From: Bacillota bacterium
GTDB lineage: Bacteria; Bacillota; Clostridia; Peptostreptococcales; Acidaminobacteraceae
Direction: 5' to 3'
Assembly (NCBI GenBank): GCA_030529205.1
Contig: JAUMXJ010000086.1
Span: 1 to 5,498, forward strand
Length of the DNA: 5,498 nt
Below are positions 1 to 5,498 of this stretch, one piece after another. A program made the position numbers and the translations under genes. The notes beneath the pieces are model-generated. The model did not search any database. It had not been told where the DNA came from and saw only the letters and a list, made by a program, of their open reading frames with translations. Position 1 is the first letter of the stretch. The number at the start of each line of letters is the position of its first letter.

Positions 1-30
1 AAAACGTCCGTTTTAGAGGACAGCTTGTTG

Positions 31-36
31 AGGAGA
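31..36 (+). promoter_or_regulatory. Ribosome binding site of the large SLH protein gene
   Basis: AGGAGA lies four nucleotides before the ATG at 40 and is the best Shine-Dalgarno match near any candidate start. Upstream TTG codons at 25 and 28 are in frame and have a weaker AGAGGA (15-20) before them. An ATG at 64 has only a poor GAAAG upstream. The site therefore favours position 40. The promoter of this gene is outside the window. Confidence 0.7.
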
Positions 37-39
37 GAT

Positions 40-3000
40 ATGAAGAAAAGTGAAAGAATCTCGATGGATGATTCGGGGAATAAAAAAACGTCAAGATTCA
101 CCAAGGCATGGAGAAGGATTCTGGCGACCTTTTTGGTGGGGGCGATGACCGCGAGCACGGTCTATGTCTCCGATTTTTCCGCCGCGTTCGCCGTGGGGGA
201 ATTCGATACCAATGTTCCCGAATTTACTGCCGCTCCCGTGGACACCGAGAATCCGAAAGTCTACACGGGAAGCGATCGTATAGCGGATACCCTTGAGAAG
301 GTCTATTACAACGACATCAGCAGAGTGTTTCAAAAAAAGGACATTGTGCGCATGACGGCACTCGGCTTTATCAACAACTTCGGAGAACGGGCGTTCAGAC
401 CGCCGGACCATATCACCGGATTTGAGGCGCTCGGACAGGTCATCGGTCTGATCGGAGGGGAAGCTGCAGTGGTGCGGAAAGTGCAGGATGAGGCCGGCAC
501 GACCACCCCGCCCGAGCGGATGAAGCTCTTGCTCAACAGAGCGTACTACGACGATGCCGCCGCGCGCGGCATTGTGCTGCCGAACGAAATGCTCGGACTC
601 GAAAAGCCGATTACCAGAGAGAGAGCGGCGCTCTTCCTCGCCCGCGCCGTGGGGATTCCGAAAGAATTCGCACAGACAGATGTGTACACCTTTCAGGACT
701 GGGCGCAGGTTGAACCGAGCGCGAGACCGCTGATCGAGGCGCTCGTCGGGAGAGGAATCATTCCTCTGAAGACGGACGGAACCTTTGCACCGAAACAAAA
801 TCTCGGCAGGGCGGAGTTTGCCGGATGGCTGTCCTCCGCATTTGATAAAAATCTCCCGATTACTCCGTATCAGATCGGTTACGGGCTTATCATCTCGAAA
901 GAAACCGTCAATAAAAAAGAAGGTGCCGACAATGTGACTGAGTACATCCTCACATTGAAGAGCCCGACCGGAGAAACCGTACAGATTCGCACGCGCAGAG
1001 ACAATGCCGGACGAAACAACGACTTTGTCGTACATCGCGACGGCATTACCACCACGTCCCGCTTCCTCGAGCGCGGCGACGAAGTCGAGTATATCTACAG
1101 CGGCGACGAAGTCCTCTATGTGGGTTCTCTGCCGAACGGGCAGGTGCTTCTCTCCATGGTCACCGAAAAAGACAAATACTTTTATACCCACTACGGAAAA
1201 ATCATCGACATCAAGACCGCCGCGGAGAGCAGAGACGGGAAGACTCTGGTCAAAGAAATCTATCGTGTGCTCGACATCACCGGGGACGCCTTTGATATCG
1301 TGGTGAGAGAAGACGGAGCCACCGGTCTTCGTTCGGATGTCTTCACGTTCAAAAACGGAACCGTCGGCGGAGTGAAACTGCTTCGTGTGGGCGATTCCGT
1401 CGAATACATCACCAATGACAAACAGGAGATCGGATATATCAAGGTCGGCGAGCCGTCCAAAAAAGACCTGGCGGGAACAATCAACAAGATTGAACCGGCT
1501 ACGGAAAATGCTCCCGCCTATGTGAGCATTTACGACTATGACGAAAAAATTTGGAGATTTCCGCTCGCGCCGTACGCGTCCGCCGCAATCAACGGACGTG
1601 CCGCATCCATTCGCGACTTTGTCTACGGTCTCGAAGTAAAAGCCCTTGTCGTCGACGATACGATCATCTCCCTCGCGGGAGAATCCTATCGCTCCGAGCC
1701 GGGGTATATTCCTCCGTTCGGAAAAATGCGTATGGGGAAGGTTGTGAGAAAAGGCAAGACGTGGATGACGATCAAAAAATCCAACGGTGTCAACGAGACC
1801 GTTGATGTCCCGCACAGCACGCAAATGGTGCGTGACGGTGCGGTCTCTAGCATGACCGCTCTCAAAATCGGAGAGGAGGTCAAGGTGTACTTCAGCGACA
1901 TCTATACCGATAAGCCGGATCGCATCGAAATTCAGCCTTTTGAGAAGCGTTTTGCGAGAATTTACAAGGGAAAACTCAAGAACTTCGTCCCGCAGAGCGG
2001 AGAGCTTCATCTGGTCGGATCCGACGGCGTATCCAAGCCCGAGTACAGCTCCAACAATAAGTGGGCGCAAACGGAGAGTTATTCCAAAGACCTCGCCGTT
2101 TCTGAGGATTGCGAAATTTACTTCAATAATACGAAGCTTTCCCCGGCGGCATTGGAGCGCTTCTACAAGGGATATGATGTCTACGCCGTCACGGAAGAAG
2201 TGTTCGGCAAGGAGACCGCGGTCAAAATCAGCGTTCGCTCGGGAGCGGAGATGCTCTTTTCGAGCCATCTCAGGACGTATGACAGCACGCTGCGTGAACT
2301 CGAAATCCTCACCAAGGAAAATTTCACCATCACCGACGCGACCATCTTCGTGAGGGACGGGCACATCGTCCCGGTCAGCAGTCTCAGCAGCCGGGATACC
2401 GTGCACATCGCGGCGGAGACGGTCGACGGCACCAATGACAAAAATGCGATGTTCGTCAGCGTCACCTCCAAGAGGGATTACCCGCTCGACTTTATTCGCA
2501 TCGGTGCGGTCGAGACGGTCTCGACTTCGACTGTAACACTGCGCAATCACACCTATCTTGTGAACAACAAACTCGAGAAAGTCAATCCGAATACTTCGGG
2601 GCATTACAAGCTCATGACCGGCACGCTGATCAAAGACATTTCCGATCCTAAAAAGATCAAAGAAATCGCTCCGAACAAGTTCTTCCATAATAAGTACGGC
2701 AGAAGCGAAAACTACGAAAAAGGAAAGGGCGGACTCGACTATAAGAGGTACTACACCTTTATGGTTGTGAATCCCGCAAACAACACCATTCTCGCGATGA
2801 ATATGCGAAAGGGCGGATTGCTCGAGAAAAATCTCTTCGATTACAAGCTCAAAAAAGAAGAGGACATCCAACAAGAGCTCGCCAAGACATTCAAAGATGC
2901 CGTGATTACAAGAGGAGTCGTCACCGGACGCGATGAAGTCTGGGACAGATTTGAGATTACGGAGGCGCACGACTACACCGCGTACACGGGAGTGTGGACG

Positions 3001-3147
3001 CCGACGGAGACCAATATCTATGTCAAGCATGCAGACGCCATCGTCGTCAAAAACAATCGCATCATCACCACGGATGAAATCAAAGTGGGAGACTATGTCT
3101 ATGTCTTCAGAATCGGAACGGACTCCCTCGTCATCTATGTCGATTGA
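40..3147 (+). CDS. Large secreted SLH-domain protein with tandem beta-rich repeats
   Basis: This gene encodes a predicted exported wall-associated protein of 1035 aa from ATG 40; no enzymatic function is recognised. Residues 1-51 form a signal peptide with an unusually long charged n-region (about 26 residues), a hydrophobic core (ILATFLVGAMTASTV) and a likely cleavage site after AFA51. Three degenerate SLH motifs follow at roughly 90-140, 169-206 and 216-268. The second is clearest, with ITRERAALFLARAVG. The first and third keep only parts of the family's TRAE-like segment (ITGFEALG and LGRAEFAG). SLH motifs usually bind secondary cell-wall polymer. From about 273 to the C-terminus the chain is beta-rich and built of diverged repeats, whose recurring signature is a 'GD-x-V-x-V' turn followed by a strand ending in I/V (near 346, 451, 611 and 1017). 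There is one cysteine and no catalytic motif. It probably shares a transcript with the SLH gene 62 nt downstream. It could be a minor S-layer component, an adhesin or a wall-scaffold protein. The SLH and secretion calls are strong; the role is unknown. Confidence 0.9.
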   Translation: MKKSERISMDDSGNKKTSRFTKAWRRILATFLVGAMTASTVYVSDFSAAFAVGEFDTNVPEFTAAPVDTENPKVYTGSDRIADTLEKVYYNDISRVFQKKDIVRMTALGFINNFGERAFRPPDHITGFEALGQVIGLIGGEAAVVRKVQDEAGTTTPPERMKLLLNRAYYDDAAARGIVLPNEMLGLEKPITRERAALFLARAVGIPKEFAQTDVYTFQDWAQVEPSARPLIEALVGRGIIPLKTDGTFAPKQNLGRAEFAGWLSSAFDKNLPITPYQIGYGLIISKETVNKKEGADNVTEYILTLKSPTGETVQIRTRRDNAGRNNDFVVHRDGITTTSRFLERGDEVEYIYSGDEVLYVGSLPNGQVLLSMVTEKDKYFYTHYGKIIDIKTAAESRDGKTLVKEIYRVLDITGDAFDIVVREDGATGLRSDVFTFKNGTVGGVKLLRVGDSVEYITNDKQEIGYIKVGEPSKKDLAGTINKIEPATENAPAYVSIYDYDEKIWRFPLAPYASAAINGRAASIRDFVYGLEVKALVVDDTIISLAGESYRSEPGYIPPFGKMRMGKVVRKGKTWMTIKKSNGVNETVDVPHSTQMVRDGAVSSMTALKIGEEVKVYFSDIYTDKPDRIEIQPFEKRFARIYKGKLKNFVPQSGELHLVGSDGVSKPEYSSNNKWAQTESYSKDLAVSEDCEIYFNNTKLSPAALERFYKGYDVYAVTEEVFGKETAVKISVRSGAEMLFSSHLRTYDSTLRELEILTKENFTITDATIFVRDGHIVPVSSLSSRDTVHIAAETVDGTNDKNAMFVSVTSKRDYPLDFIRIGAVETVSTSTVTLRNHTYLVNNKLEKVNPNTSGHYKLMTGTLIKDISDPKKIKEIAPNKFFHNKYGRSENYEKGKGGLDYKRYYTFMVVNPANNTILAMNMRKGGLLEKNLFDYKLKKEEDIQQELAKTFKDAVITRGVVTGRDEVWDRFEITEAHDYTAYTGVWTPTETNIYVKHADAIVVKNNRIITTDEIKVGDYVYVFRIGTDSLVIYVD

Positions 3148-3176
3148 TGAGGTGCTTGAAGGATGAGGCACTTGAA
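3146..3176 (+). repeat. Tandem 15-bp duplication at the gene junction
   Basis: GATGAGGTGCTTGAA (3146-3160) is followed one base later by GATGAGGCACTTGAA (3162-3176), matching at 13 of 15 positions with a 16-nt period. The first copy overlaps the TGA stop of the upstream gene. Each copy contains an ATGAGG, so the duplication puts two ATG codons in different frames: 3147 is in frame with the downstream gene and 3163 is not. Confidence 0.75.
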
Positions 3177-3198
3177 AATCGGGATTCGGGTAAAAAAG

Positions 3199-3204
3199 AA
3201 GGTG
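3199..3204 (+). promoter_or_regulatory. Ribosome binding site deciding the start of the second SLH gene
   Basis: AAGGTG sits five nucleotides before ATG 3210 and supports that start over three alternatives. The in-frame TTG 3144 and ATG 3147 overlap the upstream stop codon and have no Shine-Dalgarno sequence; ATG 3222 also lacks one. Starting at 3210 also gives the shorter n-region for the signal peptide. Confidence 0.65.
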
Positions 3205-3209
3205 AAATA

Positions 3210-4841
3210 ATGAATCATGCAATGAAAAAAATATGGAAAACCGTTCGGGGAGAGAGGGAGGACCGGGGAGCGAGAGGTTTTGCGGGAAGGTTGCTTCCCG
3301 TAAAGAATCTGCTCTATGTCCTCTTCGTCCTGCTCTTCTCCGTCTCCTCGTTTGCGGAGATTCCGTGGTTTGAACCGGGCGTGGTCGGCGAGCAGTTGGT
3401 CGGCGGAGAATACGAGTACAGTGAAATCACCTTTGTCACCGGGGAACCGGTGAGACTGAAAGGAACCGTCAAAAAAGACAAGCCGCAAAGCCCGCTTACC
3501 GCAAAGAATGCGAGTTATAAGCAGGGCTACACGTTCAATCTCGTCAGCGAAGACGGGGGTATCGTCATCAACAGACAGATTGTCTTCGATGTCAAGCTCA
3601 CGCGCAACGAGGAACTCGGTCAAATCAAGGTGGAGCGCAAACTCGCCAAGTTCAGCGAGAGCATCACCACTCCGCTCGGCAACTTCGTCCTCGGCAAGTA
3701 CACCTACAACGACAGCCGCATCATCGATGTGCGCACCGCCATCGCCTATACATCCGGAAATGCGGTATTGGAGCGCACATTCTACCTGGACGGCAATCAT
3801 CTCAAAAATTCCGGCGTCCTGACCGTCAAGTCGGAAATCAGGCCGTTCATCGGCTATGAGAACAAGTACTCCGGAAACGAGAGCGCCAAGATCATTCACA
3901 AGTACGACTTTAAACCGGCCAAGTCGGAGAAATCTGCCGAAAAACCTTCCGAGACGAAGGACGGCGGCTTCGGAGGAAGCGTCGAAACCAATCTTTCCTC
4001 GTTTGAGAAAACCGTCTTCGACTATCAGTACACCGATCCGCAAAACATCAGCTTCCGCGGCAGTTTCTTTCTCTATAGAGTTCAGGAAAACGTGCTGGAG
4101 GCGAAGTACGACTTTCTGAAAGAAGGCAAGCGCAAGGGCGCGCGTGAGAGGCTGAACTCCCGAACGACGCTCAGCAGCGAGGCGCTCACCATTCCCTCTT
4201 TAAAAGACATGGGAGGCCATTCCGCGGAACATCAGGTCAAGCTTCTGATGGCAATGGGAATCCTCGATCCCGGCAGGAGCTACTTCGTTCCCTATGCGAC
4301 CATTTCAAGACATGATTTTGCGAAAGCGGTTTATATTGCAGTAAAAGGCGAACTCCCTCCTCCGAGTAAGAGCGAGATCATCAAGAGACAGAGAGGCAAG
4401 GTCGAACTTCCCTTCCTCGATGTGGATTACAACCATGAAGACTTTCATTACATAGAAGCGTACAAGAAGGTCGGTCTCGTCTACGGACGCAATAAGTATC
4501 TTAAGCCGAATGAGCCGATTACGAAGGCGGAAGCCCTGATTATCCTGCTTCGTTCGACCGGACTCGACAATGTCGCCCCCGCGCCGCCCTACAAGACGAC
4601 ATTTGCCGACGATGCGCAGATTCCGGAGTGGTGTAAGGACGCGTTCTACATGGCGCTGGAAGTCGGACTCATCGGCGGAGAGGACACCAACAGCATTGTC
4701 ATCCGCACTCCGAACGGTGTCTATGCCGCACCGACAAGTCTTTTGACAAAAGAGGAGGCGGCAGTCCTGATCGAACGCCTCATCCACCATCTGAATGAGA
4801 CGCTTGTACCGGATTATCGTGAAAAAATACTGAAAAAATAA
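3210..4841 (+). CDS. Secreted protein with three C-terminal SLH motifs
   Basis: This gene encodes a predicted exported wall-anchored protein of 543 aa. Residues 1-49 are a signal peptide with a long basic n-region, a hydrophobic core (LLYVLFVLLFSVSS) and likely cleavage after SFA. Residues about 50-234 form a beta-rich domain of unknown function (YSEITFVTGEPVRLKGTV near its start). A charged Lys/Glu/Ser/Pro linker spans about 235-258. A second beta segment follows, containing DPQNISFRGSF and ending before a basic stretch (KEGKRKGARER). Three C-terminal SLH motifs lie at about 330-381, 401-453 and 463-533. They are recognisable by SLKDMGGH, PFLDVDY and TTFADDA openings and by ISRHDFAKAV, ITKAEALIIL and LTKEEAAVLI. 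The Arg of the usual TRAE-like motif is Lys in the second and third motifs. From memory, the N-terminal pattern (TGEP...GTV early, ISF-G-F late) resembles uncharacterised clostridial SLH proteins; this is not verified. The gene lies 62 nt after the large SLH gene and ends just before a terminator, so it is probably the last gene of that transcript. SLH and secretion calls are firm; the function is unknown. Confidence 0.9.
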   Translation: MNHAMKKIWKTVRGEREDRGARGFAGRLLPVKNLLYVLFVLLFSVSSFAEIPWFEPGVVGEQLVGGEYEYSEITFVTGEPVRLKGTVKKDKPQSPLTAKNASYKQGYTFNLVSEDGGIVINRQIVFDVKLTRNEELGQIKVERKLAKFSESITTPLGNFVLGKYTYNDSRIIDVRTAIAYTSGNAVLERTFYLDGNHLKNSGVLTVKSEIRPFIGYENKYSGNESAKIIHKYDFKPAKSEKSAEKPSETKDGGFGGSVETNLSSFEKTVFDYQYTDPQNISFRGSFFLYRVQENVLEAKYDFLKEGKRKGARERLNSRTTLSSEALTIPSLKDMGGHSAEHQVKLLMAMGILDPGRSYFVPYATISRHDFAKAVYIAVKGELPPPSKSEIIKRQRGKVELPFLDVDYNHEDFHYIEAYKKVGLVYGRNKYLKPNEPITKAEALIILLRSTGLDNVAPAPPYKTTFADDAQIPEWCKDAFYMALEVGLIGGEDTNSIVIRTPNGVYAAPTSLLTKEEAAVLIERLIHHLNETLVPDYREKILKK

Positions 4842-4853
4842 GGGTTGCGGCAC

Positions 4854-4892
4854 AAAGAACATTTGTTTATAAAAAGAACAAATGTTCTTTTT
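4854..4892 (+). terminator. Intrinsic terminator closing the two-gene SLH unit
   Basis: AAAGAACATTTGTT (4854-4867) pairs perfectly over 14 bp with AACAAATGTTCTTT (4877-4890), leaving a 9-nt AT-rich loop. The right arm ends in a run of five T (4888-4892). It starts 12 nt after the TAA of the upstream SLH gene. The stem is AT-rich for a terminator, but its length compensates. On the opposite strand the stem is followed by only three T, so termination there would be weaker. Confidence 0.85.
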
Positions 4893-5001
4893 ATGTCCCG
4901 AAAATTTTCCGCAAGCGGAGTAGGTCTTCGTCGTATGGCCCCGAACTCCTGTATTTTAAACAAAGCTGATACGAATCAGAAATATTTTGTAAACATCGGA
5001 T

Positions 5002-5019
5002 TATTGTAATGAAACAATA
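5002..5019. repeat. Inverted repeat TATTGT-N6-ACAATA, possible operator
   Basis: TATTGT (5002-5007) and ACAATA (5014-5019) form a perfect 6-bp inverted repeat with a 6-nt spacer. It overlaps the -35 element of the weaker promoter candidate (5004-5031), which is a typical place for a repressor site. The dyad is short and in AT-rich DNA, so chance occurrence is possible. I do not recognise the binding protein. Confidence 0.35.
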
Positions 5020-5031
5020 TTCGTGTAGAAT
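5004..5031 (+). promoter_or_regulatory. Possible second, upstream promoter of the third SLH gene
   Basis: TTGTAA (5004-5009) and TAGAAT (5026-5031) are separated by 16 nt and are plausible sigma-A -35 and -10 elements. Transcription would start near 5038 and give a leader of about 115 nt. S-layer genes in other bacteria often carry more than one promoter. Both hexamers are imperfect and the surroundings are AT-rich, so this call is weak. Confidence 0.35.
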
Positions 5032-5071
5032 AAAAGCATGCAAATGGTCTCTATTTTACATTTGAGTAACA

Positions 5072-5102
5072 TTGACGAAGCTTTTCGTTCTTGTGTTATA
5101 AT
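5072..5102 (+). promoter_or_regulatory. Strong extended -10 promoter of the third SLH gene
   Basis: TTGACG (5072-5077) matches the -35 consensus at five of six positions. TATAAT (5097-5102) is a perfect -10, preceded by the TG of an extended -10 element (TGTTATAAT, 5094-5102). The 19-nt spacer is longer than ideal, and the extended -10 would compensate. Transcription should begin near 5109, giving a leader of about 45 nt that is purine-rich and ends in a full Shine-Dalgarno sequence. This fits high expression of the downstream gene. Confidence 0.8.
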
Positions 5103-5141
5103 CGCATGTGTAAGAGACTGATAAAGTCAAAAACAAAATTT

Positions 5142-5148
5142 AAGGAGG
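5142..5148 (+). promoter_or_regulatory. Consensus ribosome binding site of the third SLH gene
   Basis: AAGGAGG lies five nucleotides before ATG 5154 and is the strongest ribosome binding site in the window. It fixes the start and, with the strong promoter, suggests heavy translation. Confidence 0.9.
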
Positions 5149-5153
5149 AAACA

Positions 5154-5498
5154 ATGAGAAAATTGTTATCCATAGTACTCGCCTTGGCGCTGGTACTCGG
5201 TACTCTCCCGGTTTTTGCAGCTGATCTTACTTATGATCAGGACGGCATGACTGCTGGTGAGAACCTCAAACACTACAAATTCATCGGCGGCGATGAAAAC
5301 GGAAATCTTAAAGAAGACCAAATGCTTACAAGAGAGCAATTGGCTGTTATTCTTGCAAGCATCCACGGCAAGACTGACGAAGCGAAAGCTCACGACGCTG
5401 CAACAGGTTTCGCTGACGAAGCAAACTTCACTTGGTCTAAAAACTTCATCTCTTTCGCTAAAGCGCAAGGATGGATGATGGGTAATGATAAGAACATG
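5154..5498 (+). CDS. Candidate main S-layer protein, N-terminal part
   Basis: The first 115 codons are visible; the gene continues beyond the window with no stop. Residues 1-22 are a compact signal peptide (MRK, then a Leu/Val/Ala core) with likely cleavage after VFA22. The mature part begins ADLTYDQ. A first SLH motif covers about 32-71, with FIGGDENGNLKEDQMLTREQ: the Gly-Asp loop and the LTREQLAVIL helix are both clear. A second starts near 84 (TGFADEANFTWSKNFISFA, then QGWMMGND) and is cut by the window edge. SLH motifs at the N-terminus behind a short signal peptide are the classic S-layer subunit design. Unlike the two upstream genes, it has its own strong promoter and a full consensus ribosome binding site, and it looks more AT-rich, consistent with a highly expressed gene. 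It follows a terminator, so it is a separate unit. It could instead be an SLH-anchored enzyme or adhesin whose main domain lies outside the window. Confidence 0.85.
   Translation, partial: MRKLLSIVLALALVLGTLPVFAADLTYDQDGMTAGENLKHYKFIGGDENGNLKEDQMLTREQLAVILASIHGKTDEAKAHDAATGFADEANFTWSKNFISFAKAQGWMMGNDKNM

Larger units (their letters stand above)
4842..5153. other. 312-nt intergenic region before the third SLH gene
   Basis: No plus-strand gene is supported here. The region holds the terminator at its left end and a TCCGC-AA-GCGGA inverted repeat at 4908-4919. A CTGAT-ACGA-ATCAG inverted repeat lies at 4966-4979. Two promoter candidates occupy the right third. A 54-codon minus-strand frame is open across 4891-5055 and is treated as a finding, not a gene. 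From about 4940 onward the sequence is visibly more AT-rich than the flanking long genes, as expected for an upstream regulatory region. Confidence 0.7.

Noticed and set aside
1..14. AAAACG-TC-CGTTTT inverted repeat at the left edge
   Set aside because: The stem is short and AT-rich, and the sequence upstream is not available. It could be the end of a larger leader structure, but nothing more can be supported.
91..3222. 1043-codon minus-strand open reading frame covering the large SLH gene
   Set aside because: It is codon-aligned antisense to a gene with a signal peptide, SLH motifs and a ribosome binding site. Its translation shows no recognisable domain, and its openness follows from the absence of TTA, CTA and TCA in the sense strand.
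3135..4043. 302-codon minus-strand frame opposite the second SLH gene
   Set aside because: It is the codon-aligned shadow of the SLH gene and runs across its signal-peptide region, with no ribosome binding site or domain of its own. The 185-codon minus frame at 4305-4862 is rejected for the same reason.
4857..4888. Two LexA-box-like sites, GAAC-N4-GTTT (4857-4868) and GAAC-N4-GTTC (4876-4887)
   Set aside because: They lie in the two arms of the terminator stem, and one follows from the other because the arms are complementary. No promoter lies beside them, and the next gene starts over 260 nt downstream.
4908..4979. Small hairpins at 4908-4919 and 4966-4979 as a possible structured RNA or riboswitch
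   Set aside because: Both have 5-bp stems and do not nest into a larger fold. They lie upstream of the promoters that would drive the next gene and match no riboswitch family I recognise.

Overview
The window looks like a cell-envelope / S-layer locus of a Gram-positive anaerobe-type bacterium (Bacillota, plausibly the Clostridia/Tissierellia side). The basis is three consecutive plus-strand genes that each encode a signal peptide and S-layer homology (SLH) motifs, AGGAGG-type ribosome binding sites, and sigma-A-like promoter hexamers. The two long genes have roughly balanced base composition. The third gene and the gap before it look more AT-rich. I cannot name the genus from the sequence.

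Layout. Positions 40-3147 hold a large secreted protein (1035 aa) with three degenerate SLH motifs at the N-terminus, followed by about eight diverged beta-rich repeats of 75-115 residues. A 62-nt junction containing a near-perfect 15-bp tandem duplication separates it from 3210-4841. That gene encodes a 543-aa secreted protein with an N-terminal domain of unknown function and three C-terminal SLH motifs. A strong 14-bp-stem intrinsic terminator (4854-4892) closes this pair. A gap of 312 nt follows (4842-5153). It carries the terminator, small inverted repeats, a minus-strand open frame that may be the tail of a decayed gene, and one strong plus a second possible promoter. At 5154 the third gene starts behind a textbook ribosome binding site and runs off the window. 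It has a short, clean signal peptide and N-terminal SLH motifs, and may be the main S-layer protein.

How they may work together. SLH motifs normally bind secondary cell-wall polymer, so all three products are predicted to be exported and held non-covalently on the wall. The first two genes are probably co-transcribed, with translation possibly linked through the duplicated junction. The third has its own promoter and is probably expressed far more strongly. A reasonable inference is that the pair makes low-abundance wall-anchored accessory proteins beside the main S-layer subunit. No enzyme active site, RNA gene, CRISPR array or complete mobile element was seen.
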